From the NCBI RefSeq assembly GCF_001761485.1, contig NC_090774.1, positions 2,852,001 to 2,916,000 of the forward strand: a DNA stretch of 64,000 nucleotides, read 5' to 3'. Under the pieces are notes generated by a model that made no database searches, was not told the DNA's origin, and saw only the letters and a program-made list of their open reading frames with translations. The DNA comes from Yarrowia lipolytica (taxonomy: Eukaryota > Ascomycota > Dipodascomycetes > Dipodascales). Made by a program: the position numbers and the translations under genes. Of this stretch, positions 1 to 9,968 are shown piece after piece. Numbering within the stretch: the stretch's first letter is position 1; every line of letters starts with the position of its first letter.

Positions 1-1213
1 TCACCAGCTCCCCGCCAAATTGTCTCAGGTTTGACTTTGGTTCGGAGAAGTCGGAGATGCACCGAAAACAACCAACAATGTACCGCCAACAGCTCCAACA
101 CTGACAAAAAAGCTCCCTACGTCACATGGCCACCCCTGCCAAGCATAGCCCAGGCCCGTAGTCTCAGCCACCCCTCCATCTGCTACATGTTTGTGCGACT
201 TGCACCCCTGTCACCCCTCGCGCTAATCGCATGTGAGACCGTTGACTGGGGAGTTCGAGTGAGAGTAATTTGGACACGAGTAAGGGCGCAAATGTATTTT
301 GTGGGCGATGAAACAACCCAGCCCATGTGTAAACGCGTCAGCTATTATCTATTGTTTTTCTTTATTCATTTTCTGTCAGTTTTACCCACTTCGAAAAAGG
401 ATGGACCAGTGTACAAGTTCAAGTATATACACTACCAGGTTAGCTCGTATACTGAGACACGAAATGTGCCTGTTCAAAACTGAATCGAGCGGCAGATGAC
501 AAGAAGCCGCCACAAAGCGTCTATAAAGCCTTTCTACAAGTACAGTACATACATAGTCCACTCGCAGTTGCTGGCCCATCCTCGGTTGTACAACTACTAC
601 AACACTCAGACTAGGCTGTGTACTTGCACCTATGTACTGACCAGTATGTACCAAAACCATCGCAAGGACTACAAGAGTATACCAATATCTACCTGAAAAT
701 AAGAATGAGACACCGAACTCAGTCTCTTTTGCTGTACTATGTACTTCAACAAACTCATCAGGAAAGACAGTCCAGCCTCTTACGCGTGTGACTAAAGAAG
801 GCTGGCATTTGCTTTTAGCTACCAGTACGAGTGTAGTGTACTTGTAGCAGTAGACGGGAGGCTACAAAACAGAGGAGAAACCAACAATAGCTCTATATCT
901 AGTATGTATACTCGTACGAACACATTCTACCTCCATCTGGTCTCATGTTTCGTACTTGAAGAGCAAGGACGAAAACAGGGAGAGATGTATGCATACTGTA
1001 GACACTCTACCCACAGTGACTCCATAACAGTACAGAATGAACCTGTTCAGGCCAGTAAAGACCCTCTTCAAGATCAAGACAACCCCCCCCAAACCCACTG
1101 CAAACTTCATATCAGCATTTAATTACTTCATTCCACCATTTTCATATGCTTTCTCCTATTCAACTTCCGTGTCAGCTTCATATCATGGACTTCATGACGG
1201 CGTTTGTCCGTTC
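1..1213. other. Intergenic, left edge to NAD kinase 3' end
   Basis: No open frame here has recognisable protein character; the longest candidates are short and of odd composition. The stretch carries several TACAAGTA-type short motifs (for example near 535-550) that recur across the window. The NAD kinase, read leftwards, ends at 1214, so the right part includes its 3' untranslated region. Confidence 0.5.
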
Positions 1214-2494
1214 TTAAATGTTGGTGAACCGCTTCTGTCGCTTTCGCTGGTTCCAGTTCAACGTATTGGACAAACCAGAATACCACTCGGACCCAGCCTC
1301 CGACTGCACCTTGGGGAATGGGAATCGCGACGCGGTGACGGTGATAAAGTCTCCAGGCGTCAGTTCCACCCTCGATCGGCCGTCGAACGAGCAGTACGCC
1401 GACGCCCGAGCATCGTATGGCACTCCGATTCGAATCGTAGTATTATCGGGCACAACAACCGGCCGGAAACTCAGAGTATGGGGACAAATGGGGGAAATGA
1501 GAATGCCGGGGATATCGGGGTGAACAAGAGATCCTCCTGCGGACAGGGAGTACGCCGTGGATCCAGAAGGAGTGGCAATCACCAGTCCATCGGCCTGTAC
1601 GGTGGTCAGGTGATCAAAGTCCGTGTACAGCTCTGTGGTGGTCATGGTGGAGTTTGTGCCTCGGTCAACCACCAAGTCGTTGAGAATCGAGTGCGTGGCG
1701 TCCACGTAATGCTTGTCGTACGAGTACTCGTCCAGGTTGTCGGTCGAGTTGTGGGAGGTAACCATGGAACGAATTTCGTCGTCCAAGTCTCGGGTCATCC
1801 AGTCCTCTCCGTCGTCCTTGACAGCTCGGATGACGCGGCACTCGAACCGCATTCTCAACGACAGATAGATGCCGTTTTTGTCGATCGAATCGATCGTCTC
1901 CTCACGTCTGTCCCACTCGTACTCGGTGAGGAATCCCAGAGAGCCCAGGCCAAAGGAGACCACCGGTGGCACAATCTGCTGGAACAGCCAGGACACAAAT
2001 AGCACCGTTCCGTCGCCCCCAAGGGTCACGACCAGGTCCAGTTTGTTGGGGTCCGGCAGAGCCACCTCGGACCAAGTGTGGAACTTTGTGTCGGCGTTTT
2101 TGGCGTCTCCCTCAAGTCCATTGAGGTTGAACAGAGGATGGGCCGCCAGCTCTTTCTGCACGTAGACGGAGATTCCACGTTTCATCAGCAGCGACGCAAA
2201 GTCGCGCGTCTTGGCAATGATGTCTTTATCCTGCAGTTTCGCTACAATCATCACTTGTCGCAGCTGCGGCTTCAACTTGAGGTTGCTCAGCCGGTTGGAC
2301 AGACCCCGGACGTTCATGACAAACTCGTTGAGCTCCTCTCGAGAGTGGCGCGACTTTTCGCACAGAATGTGGCCTGTCGCCTCCGCGCGAGCCTGGTTGG
2401 TGCTCAGCAGCGAGCTGCCGGTATGCTCGTCGGCAATGTTTAGCAGATCATGGACAAGCACGGTGAGATGGCGGTCCGTTGTGTTGCGGGCCAT
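1214..2494 (-). CDS. UTR1: ATP-NAD kinase, UTR1-like
   Basis: This 426-residue protein phosphorylates NAD (and in the Utr1 group also NADH) with ATP to give NADP(H), the base of the cytosolic NADPH supply. Visible family marks are the GGDGT nucleotide-binding motif at about 159-163, the acidic-Asn stretch LNDLVVDRGTNS at 271-282, the glycine-rich ATPSGSTAYSLSAGG at 308-322 and the distal HPDIPG...SFRP block at 325-346. The C-terminal tail (WYSGLSNTLNWNQR) is typical of fungal Utr1 rather than the mitochondrial Pos5. No mitochondrial presequence is seen after the ATG at 2494, which agrees with a cytosolic enzyme. It is a single uninterrupted exon. The kinase assignment is firm; the choice of UTR1 over its paralogues is less so. 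Confidence 0.9.
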   Translation of the reverse strand: MARNTTDRHLTVLVHDLLNIADEHTGSSLLSTNQARAEATGHILCEKSRHSREELNEFVMNVRGLSNRLSNLKLKPQLRQVMIVAKLQDKDIIAKTRDFASLLMKRGISVYVQKELAAHPLFNLNGLEGDAKNADTKFHTWSEVALPDPNKLDLVVTLGGDGTVLFVSWLFQQIVPPVVSFGLGSLGFLTEYEWDRREETIDSIDKNGIYLSLRMRFECRVIRAVKDDGEDWMTRDLDDEIRSMVTSHNSTDNLDEYSYDKHYVDATHSILNDLVVDRGTNSTMTTTELYTDFDHLTTVQADGLVIATPSGSTAYSLSAGGSLVHPDIPGILISPICPHTLSFRPVVVPDNTTIRIGVPYDARASAYCSFDGRSRVELTPGDFITVTASRFPFPKVQSEAGSEWYSGLSNTLNWNQRKRQKRFTNI

Positions 2495-4539
2495 GTTTTA
2501 ATTAAGGAGGAGATTTCTGGTCGTCTTGGGTGCTGTATGGGTTTCGCACAAGCTGTCGTTTTTCAGTCTATACCGGTTGTTTCGATCACCTCTAGTGTCT
2601 TGTGTCTGTGTTAACTGGTAGTATGATAGCGGTACAAATCTGATTTATCGTACTATTATCACTATCAGAGCCGCCTTGCAGATGGCACCACTACAAATAC
2701 CGCTGCGACGTGCTCCTCACATGTACAATATAAAACATTGCTATGGAGAAAGAGTACAAGTGGGGGCCGTAGCAAGGGGGGATTGAGTGAATATCGGGCC
2801 GGGAATTCCATACCAAATGCGAGCATTACGGATTTGAGGAAGGGCATGTGCTTTCAACGCGTATACATTAATTGCACCCCGCTATCGCCGGGGCACTAAT
2901 ACCAGTATTATCATAGATACCGCTCAAAATGGACTTAGAATCAGCAATAATGGGCCGATTAGGATGGAAAAAAATATACACAAAACACGAAAACATATAG
3001 AGAGCTTGATTATACAGGGGATAAAGTCCAGTTCATAGTTTCCCAGTGTTTCAAAATCACAAACATGTTACCCCCCCCCTACTGGTAGCTCGAACAAAGT
3101 TCGGCCCCGCGCAACGTCTGGTTTTATGACACCATTCAACAGGCTCAATTGGGGTCAGAATCGCTTGCAAATAATACAGAAATATTGTCAGAGCTGCAAA
3201 AAGTGGCTATTCAAATTGAACTTCACAACTGCAAAACACCGAACAAGATATATGGCCCGCCCCCATTCATCCCAAACTTCACCCCCCACCGCACCCCCAC
3301 CGCACCCCCACCACATCTCATGAGCTTAATTTCTCCAATGTGAAATATATTTTACGATAATCACGAAAACACGAAATAATTCCAACGTGCTCATATAAAT
3401 CGCACCATGAGTCACAAACACAAAAGATAGAATTTCTGCTGACTCAAACCTATCACCGGCGTTAAATTGGGTACAATTATACTCCAGAACTCTCTAAGCA
3501 ACACAACACAAATTGCTATCGAAGTCATACCAAGCAAGTCCTGTGCACTGTAGGTAATCTCACTTTTAGGGCAAGTTGCGGTGCGAATGAGTCTTCTGAG
3601 TTGTTTAGTCGGCGACAGGAAATGCTTCACCAACTCTTCGTAAATGCGGTTGTTTGTATGATTTGCACATGGAGTAGATGTAGAAGGTAGAAGGGACGTA
3701 TAGCTACCTGAAGTTTCTAACTAAAGTTTCAACAAATGCTAAAGTAACTCATTAGATTATACAACAGCACAACATGAGTGCGAGTACGATGTCTCCAGGA
3801 TGGCCAATATCCCGTAGTCCTAAATGAACAGCTTACATTACATCCATTGGTATATACCACTTGTGCTGTAGATGGTTTTGGGAACAATGAATGGTTACCC
3901 AGCAGACCGATGCAGACCAGTGACCAGTGGACTTCCTATTTCAACTAACCACCCAACAAATTCTAACTAAACTAACAAGAGTTTAGTTGTGCATGATTTG
4001 AGGGTCTTGTTGAAGTGAAGCGGGACATATTACAGTAGTTTCAGTCAGCTACACTACTTTGTCCCTGATCACTATCTGAAAGGAGAGCTTTACAAGTGGT
4101 CAAAGTGGATTATAACAAAAAAAAGAGGACTGAGAGACCTCCATACATTCAACATATCACGATAGCCGACTCTCAAGAGCTGTGGAATACTTCATCGCCA
4201 TTCCCCAATCCACCTCCATAGCTCCCTCAACCTCTCTTATTAGCCAATTGAGAAAGAGAATGTCGTTATTTTGAATTCTAATCAGAAAACAGACCATCAT
4301 CTATCCAACAATAATTGATACATAATACGGCCATCTCCAAGGTAGGGTTCTCAAGTGTTGTGTCTAAAATACGAACAACAGCCTACTATCGCACTGGTAC
4401 CCGTTTACTACAACTCAATGGCTTCTTCTGTGGAAGTGTTATGATCACTAGAGCAGACCGTTGCTACGTTCACTCTCGTCAGAGTGCTGGTTGGGCCACC
4501 ACCCGCTCATCTAATAACATCTATCAATTAACTAACAGT
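2495..4539. other. Intergenic, NAD kinase promoter to LSC1 3' end
   Basis: About 2 kb upstream of the NAD kinase and downstream of LSC1. It holds short homopolymer runs (C runs near 3068, A runs near 4120). One frame on the minus strand is open for about 100 codons (roughly 3412-3725) but has only an internal ATG, and it matches nothing I know. No gene is called. Confidence 0.45.
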
Positions 4540-6166
4540 CTAGAGCAGGTCTCGCTTGACAAACTCGTCGTAAAGAGTCTTACCGAGTCGGGCGGGAGAA
4601 GGCTCGACGGCAACACCAGCGGCCTCAAGAGCAGAGATCTTGGAGCCGGCACCACCCTTACCACCGGAGATGATGGCTCCAGCGTGGCCCATTCGTCGTC
4701 CGGGAGGAGCAGACACACCGGCAATGAAGGAGCAGACGGGCTTGGGGACCTCTCGGGTCTGGTTGTACTGCTTGAGGAAGTCAGCGGCCTCCTCCTCGGC
4801 GGTACCTCCAATCTCACCGATCATGATGATACCGTCGGTGTTCTCGTCCTCGAGGAAAACCTTGAGGCAGTCGATGAAGTTGGTACCGGCAAAGGGGTCA
4901 CCTCCGATACCGACAACGAGAGACTGGCCGAGACCGACCTGGGTGGTCTGGTTGACGGCCTCGTAAGTAAGGGTTCCGGATCGGGACACAACACCGATTC
5001 GGCCTCGCTTGTGGATGGAAGAGGGCATGATACCGATCTTGCACTGGCCGGGAGCAATGATACCGGGGCAGTTGGGACCGACAAGTCGGGTCTTGGACTG
5101 GGTCTTGAGCATGTCGACCACTCGGATCATGTCGTGCTGGGGGATACCCTCAGTGATACAGACAACGAGGGGCAGCTCGGCCTCAATGGCCTCCTCGATA
5201 GAGGCGGCGGCAAGAGGAGGGGGGACGAAGATGGCGGAGGCGTCACATCCAGTCTCCTTCATGGCCTCGGCAACGGTGCCGAAGATGGGGAGACCGAGAT
5301 GGCTCTGGCCGGCCTTCTTGGGGTTGGTTCCTCCAACGACCTTGGTGCCGTAGTCGATGGCCTGCTGGGCGTGGAAGGTTCCCTGCTTTCCGGTGAAGCC
5401 CTGGAAGAGCACCTTGGTGTTGGAGTTGATCTTCAGGTTGTTGACGGTATCAGCGTAGCTTCGGACGGGGGCAGAAGTGGAGAAGGATCTGTGTTAGTGG
5501 GGGGAAGGAGATGGTCTATTTTACAGCTCAATTGCTGGTCACATTCATACGGTGTTGTCTGTTTTGTTGCAATGTCGTCGCTCTGTCCTGCATGCACCGG
5601 ATTATTCCGGAATATCAACAACCACATGCAGCCTCGGTTAATTTACCTGCAGACGGCACTGCTGAGGGGGCGACTGGCGACGGTGCACTCAACCCGTGGA
5701 GCTGTCATGGCCATTGCACCGCTCGCCGTCGAGGTCTGGAGACGCTGTCCCACGCGTGCAGTAGTGTCCGTGATTTTCCGACCACTCAAAGTTACGTCAA
5801 ATTCCGGAATTAACAGCGCATGAGTAAAAAAAAGAGCCGTGGAAAGGCCAACGATAGAGGGCGCGATCAGAGTCCCCGACACGGCAATCCGGGCTTCTCG
5901 ACGCTCGTACACGCTCAATTACCCACGTGGAGACATGTCTGGGTGGTTCTGTGACGGGTGCGGGCCCCCTCTTCTTTTCCGTCGAGTTTGCAGCACCTGT
6001 GTGGTGGAGTTGTGACCAAACGTGCACAGTTGACGACTGTGTGTTTGTGTGTGTTTGTGGATGTGGTGGCGCGCCCGTTCCAGTCGTCTTGTCTCTGGCA
6101 ATTGCCCATTGCCCATTGCTCTACTCACCTGACACCCATACGGGTGGCTCGAATGGCGGAGTACAT
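4540..6166 (-). CDS. LSC1: Succinyl-CoA ligase alpha subunit, mitochondrial (spliced)
   Basis: This TCA-cycle enzyme subunit binds CoA and carries the phosphohistidine in the step succinyl-CoA to succinate with NTP formation; it pairs with a beta subunit not in this window. The model is complement(join(4540..5488, 6129..6166)), 328 residues. Exon 1 gives [12 protein letters not shown] plus two bases and ends at CAG|GTGAGT. Exon 2 follows CTAACACAG. The join yields [20 protein letters not shown], a basic, acid-free mitochondrial presequence. Conserved parts are the CoA-binding [10 protein letters not shown] near 43-52, VGPNCPGI near 149-156, and [10 protein letters not shown] with the active histidine at about 281. 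The intron is 640 bp, long for this compact gene. An alternative first exon at 5714-5647 also keeps frame, but it uses a GTAAAT donor and gives a poorer presequence. Confidence 0.93.
5489..6128 (-). other. LSC1 intron
   Basis: The donor is GTGAGT (6128-6123). The branch and acceptor are CTAACACAG, with the AG at 5490-5489. The phase matches on both sides (two bases of an Arg codon before, one after). Confidence 0.85.
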
Positions 6167-6528
6167 CTTGTGTGTTGTGTGGTTGGTAAGAGTGTGAAGT
6201 CCGTCTTCTTAGAAGGGTCTTCTTTAGTTCTCCAAGGTTGGAAACTTTACCTTTGGCTTTTTTTGCGTTGGGTGCGAGATTATACAGGACCGCACACACT
6301 CACACACACACACGCCCTGGGGGAGCGACCGACCACCACCGACTGCACCCGTGGTTCCTCCCAACGCTTAAACTCCAAACCTTGTCTTGGTCCAATGTAG
6401 GAGGAGAAGCCGAGCATGTTGGTAACCCTAGTCCACTGAGGGGTAGAAAGGGAGTGTTGGAGTGGACGAACAACGCGTGGGAAATAACATAACAAAAGGC
6501 AAAGGACAGTCCGCCACAGGCCAGACCC

Positions 6529-6545
6529 ATATATATATATATATA
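6529..6545. repeat. AT dinucleotide microsatellite
   Basis: About eight AT units in a row, followed at once by CACA. It lies in the LSC1/BRF1 intergenic region. Confidence 0.8.
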
Positions 6546-7641
6546 CACAACCAGACACCACATGGCACCACATGGCACCACATATTCTGTGTCGCAATCG
6601 GTATCAAGCTGGAAATCATTTGTCTCCGTAAACCGCCGCTCAACACCACATTGTAGTCACTCCGTTGAGCTCTACACTGACCCAAGCACCGGTAGCTCCC
6701 TATGGTCGTTGCCGATTCTTGGCCGCCGTGCATTTCATCTTATGCAAAACCTCCCCCAACCGAGGCAGGTCCAAAGTTAGAGAGGGGGCGTGCCTGGTGG
6801 TGAGTGCAAGAGTCGGGAGTATGTCGGCTCCGTCATGGTTCTGGGGAGATCGGGGGGTTTATATATTCGTGGATTGAGCACAAACACGACACCGCCACGA
6901 CACCACCAACACCGACACCACCACAATTGTAGTCATGATTACTTTCAGCTCTGGGCCATCAGTTGTGACAGGACGCGTACACTCACTGTACCTTCAAGTA
7001 TGGGTGAAATCGGAGCTGCAAAAATGATAGGCTTGAAAAATGCTGAAAAAATGGCTAAAAACCAGCTAACAGCTAGCGGTCCGACCACACAAACAGACAG
7101 GGGATGGGATGCACTACTGTCCATATACAGCACAGCACAGCACAGCAAAATACAACGGAAAAACGTCGGTTCAACATTTCAACAATCAATTCTGTCCCAA
7201 ATAAAGCTCCCATTATAGTTGTGCCGCCGGACCAACCATGTTGCATACCTGACAAGTGCAAGAGATGCCGAACATAACTCGAGGTGGGGTAAGGCCCGAG
7301 AGCAGAGATGTGATGTGACATACACATAAATGGGCCACATGCCGTCTTCCAGGCAAAATTCCAGCCGTATTTGTGTCTACAAGACCCTTTTAACGGACCC
7401 AGAAGTTGGGTTGACAAAAGCTAAAATTATTTAATTAGAGTTGTGGTATTTGCCACCTGAAATATACACTGAAAAATATCGAAACAGTCTTAAAATCTCA
7501 CCACCACACGTCTTGTCGAGTCGTGTGAATATACAATGTCTTTTTCCGACATCTCAACGCATGTCATGTATGTACTGTACACGCTTGTTGGCGCTCATGC
7601 ACGCCGACATCTCATGAACGATACTCTTGCAGGTATGTCGG

Positions 7642-7815
7642 TTTTTCCGAAAATGACTTAGCCACACGAAAGTTCGAATCCCACCGATGACATTGTTTAT
7701 GGCGTTTTTTAGCGTCCATGTTTTGGGTTTCCCTTCTGTAACCAAAACATGGAAGCAGCGAAAAATCAGGAAAATTCGTATCAATTTTGATAAAATAGTT
7801 GTCATTTCGGAAAAA
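7642..7815. other. Structured element with B-box, upstream of BRF1
   Basis: The ends form an inverted repeat: TTTTTCCGAAAATGAC at 7642-7657 pairs with GTCATTTCGGAAAAA at 7801-7815, 15 pairs with one bulged A. Inside lies GTTCGAATC at 7672-7680, a perfect fit to the TFIIIC B-box consensus GWTCRANNC. A T6 run at 7705-7710 could end RNA polymerase III transcription. A perfect 11-bp hairpin follows (CCATGTTTTGG 7716-7726 with CCAAAACATGG 7742-7752). The arms beside the B-box do not pair like a tRNA T-stem, so it is not an intact tRNA. It may be an extra-TFIIIC site, a small polymerase III RNA, a worn tRNA relic or a MITE-like fragment. Confidence 0.45.
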
Positions 7816-7938
7816 GCGCCAGAAATGGAAGAAAAAACCAAATATATAACACGCGTATTTCTTCTCCTTCAAACCGTCGTTTCACTTCGTGTCAGATACT
7901 CTCCACTTTCTCTTCATCCCACATAAACTCTAGATGCA

Positions 7939-7945
7939 TATAAAA
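7939..7945 (+). promoter_or_regulatory. BRF1 TATA box
   Basis: TATAAAAA-like sequence 80 bp before the BRF1 ATG. It overlaps an upstream in-frame ATG (7934), which is therefore unlikely to be in the mRNA. This supports the start at 8024. A second AT-rich TATA-like run lies at 7842-7848. Confidence 0.5.
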
Positions 7946-8023
7946 AATCCATCTTTGGCTTACATCACCTACCAACTGTTCATTTTCGTCACTTGCACAC
8001 CTTCAGAACACTGTCCAGCCACC

Positions 8024-9562
8024 ATGAAGTGCCCCAGATGTGGATCGACATCGATCAAGCGAGACGGAAACGACTCGTCCTGTGCCAACTGTGGTGTTGT
8101 CGTTGACGACGCGCCTATTGTGTCCGAGGTGACCTTCGGAGAGTCGTCTTCTGGAGCTGCCGTGGTGCACGGTTCGTTTGTGGGAGCCGACCAGTCCGGT
8201 ATCCGAAACAACAACTTCCACGGCGAGTCACGCGAGCTGACTTTACAGAAGGGCAAGAACCGAATCACAGCGCTCGCACACGCCATGGATATCCCCCAAC
8301 ATATCATTGAAAAGGCCCATCGGTATTTTGTTCTAGCCGTCACCAAGAACTTTGTCAAGGGCCGACGGTCACAATACGTGGTTTCGGCGTGTCTGTACGT
8401 TGCCTGCAGACGAGAACTGCGACATGAAATGCTTATTGATTTCGCAGACAAGCTATTTTGCAACGTGTTTGCTATCGGAACCACTTACCTGCAACTGCTC
8501 AAGACATTGGACATCAAGAACCTGCCACTGATCGACCCGAGCATCTACATTCAGCGGTTTGCGTCCAAGCTCGACTTTGACAACGCAAAAAACGTGCGAA
8601 ACGACGCGGTTCGACTTGTTCAGCGTATGGGACGTGACTATCTGGTTGAGGGTCGTCGTCCTGCCGGTATCGCCGCCGCCGCATTGCTGCTAGCAGCTCG
8701 AATGAACAACCAGCGTCGGTCCAAGACGCAGATTGCATTTTACGCCAAGGTCGCGGAAGAAACGCTTCAACGACGTCTGGACGAGTTCAGACACACCGAG
8801 GCTGGTCGCCAGACCATCTCAGTGTTCCGAATGACCAACATCGAGTCGCAGTCGGACCCGCCCTCGTACCAGAAGCATCGAAAGCGGGAGCAGGAAGGTA
8901 TTGAGGAGAAGGTTCAGGACGAGATTGACGCGGAGATGGAGGAGATGATGGCGCAGATGGTGGAGAAGAACGAAAACCCGGAGGAGCGGGCCAAGGAGGC
9001 GCTATTTCTGGAAGACACTCCGCAGGAAAAGGCAGAGAGAACCGTTCAGAACAGAGCCCAGTATATCATTGAATACGAGCGAGAACGGCGTCGAATGCTC
9101 AACGAGGAGGCTAACAATGCCGCCACAGAGGCACTTCTGGCCATGAAAACACCCCATGAGCAGATGATGGAGGATCAGCAGACAGCCGAGAAGGAAGGAG
9201 GCGACGCCAGACCTCCAGTGGTCGAGTCGTTATCGGATCTCGACGACGATCCCGAAATCGACTCCATTCTGCTCAACGACGAGGAGCGTAACATCAAGGA
9301 GGCCGTCTGGACCACCGTCAACATGGAGTACCTGCAGGAACAGGAAACCAAGTTGTTGAAGATCGAGGCCGACAAGGCCGCTGGAGTGTATAAGGAGCCC
9401 AAGAAGCGAAAGCGACAGAAGCAAAAGGATGGCGAGAAGCCTGCTCCTCCCAAGGACGCGGCCGAGAGTACTAAACAGATGGTGCAGCAGCGAGCTCCTT
9501 CAAAGAAGATCAACTACGAAAAGTTCTCCGGACTGTGGAGCAAGCGAAAGAAGTTGACTTGA
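8024..9562 (+). CDS. BRF1: TFIIIB subunit BRF1 (TFIIB-related factor)
   Basis: Brf1 joins TBP and Bdp1 in TFIIIB and brings RNA polymerase III to tRNA, 5S and other small RNA genes. The 512-residue protein starts with a zinc ribbon (Cys 3, 6, 20, 23), then the Brf-type stretch VSEVTFGESSSGAAVVHGSF. Two cyclin folds follow (about 75-270), with GRRSQYVVSACLYVACRRE in the first and the matching GRRPAGIAAAALLLAARM in the second. The C-terminal half is acidic and basic by turns and contains the Brf homology block around LLNDEERNIKEAVWTTVN, which in the family binds TBP and Bdp1. An in-frame ATG at 7934 would add 30 hydrophobic residues before the zinc ribbon, but it sits on a TATA box. The start at 8024 has an ACC context and places the ribbon at the N-terminus as in relatives. 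Confidence 0.95.
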   Translation: MKCPRCGSTSIKRDGNDSSCANCGVVVDDAPIVSEVTFGESSSGAAVVHGSFVGADQSGIRNNNFHGESRELTLQKGKNRITALAHAMDIPQHIIEKAHRYFVLAVTKNFVKGRRSQYVVSACLYVACRRELRHEMLIDFADKLFCNVFAIGTTYLQLLKTLDIKNLPLIDPSIYIQRFASKLDFDNAKNVRNDAVRLVQRMGRDYLVEGRRPAGIAAAALLLAARMNNQRRSKTQIAFYAKVAEETLQRRLDEFRHTEAGRQTISVFRMTNIESQSDPPSYQKHRKREQEGIEEKVQDEIDAEMEEMMAQMVEKNENPEERAKEALFLEDTPQEKAERTVQNRAQYIIEYERERRRMLNEEANNAATEALLAMKTPHEQMMEDQQTAEKEGGDARPPVVESLSDLDDDPEIDSILLNDEERNIKEAVWTTVNMEYLQEQETKLLKIEADKAAGVYKEPKKRKRQKQKDGEKPAPPKDAAESTKQMVQQRAPSKKINYEKFSGLWSKRKKLT

Positions 9563-9968
9563 TCAGAGGGAAAAAAAGTGAGACGAGAATTGCATATAGC
9601 TAACATTAAATTATTGTGTATTTGTACATATTGAGGGCACGGAGAGGTTTTATTGAGGGATTTGGAGTTGTGATATGAGAGGAGAGTTTCAACATGATGC
9701 ACCAAGTGATCTGTCAATGGGTTAAACTATTTCGATCGATACAGCAACTTCGACTTATCCAGTCGATTCACTTGTCAGGCTAATGGGTTCTCTTGTAGGA
9801 TCTTCCACAAAGGCATTGAGCATCGCAACCATTCGGAACACATAAAAAACTCTAGTAGAGTAATCTAAGACTGCGCCCAAACCTGTCTAATTCAATATAC
9901 ACCAATATCATTGTTTATACAAATATCGCCATATGGCATGCATCCCCTAGTTATCCTCTTCATGGTGC
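9563..9968. other. Convergent intergenic BRF1 / GLO1
   Basis: About 400 bp between two 3' ends. It is AT-rich, and nothing is recognised beyond probable 3' untranslated and polyadenylation sequence. Confidence 0.6.

Larger units (their letters stand above)
6167..8023. other. Divergent intergenic region LSC1 / BRF1
   Basis: A 1.86 kb shared upstream region. It contains a CA-rich tract (about 6293-6312), an AT microsatellite (6529-6545), a triplicated ACCACATGGC unit (about 6555-6585), CAC-rich sequence near 6890-6925, the folded B-box element at 7642-7815 (listed separately) and the BRF1 TATA box. No protein gene was found. Confidence 0.6.

Noticed and set aside
3412-3725. A small membrane protein gene on the minus strand
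   Set aside because: About 100 open codons but no starting ATG, no good splice acceptor and no known relative.
5647-5714. First exon of LSC1 starting [11 protein letters not shown]
   Set aside because: Its donor is GTAAAT and the presequence has an acidic residue and two cysteines. The exon at 6129-6166 has a GTGAGT donor and a better presequence. Kept only as a possible alternative.
7640-7710. A tRNA gene suggested by GTTCGAATCCC
   Set aside because: The bases beside the T-loop do not pair as a T-stem, no matching acceptor stem lies about 70 bases upstream, and no A-box fits.
7716-7770. SRP (7SL) RNA, because GGAAGCAGC appears
   Set aside because: The order of the conserved domain IV motifs is wrong and the GNAR-loop helix is missing.
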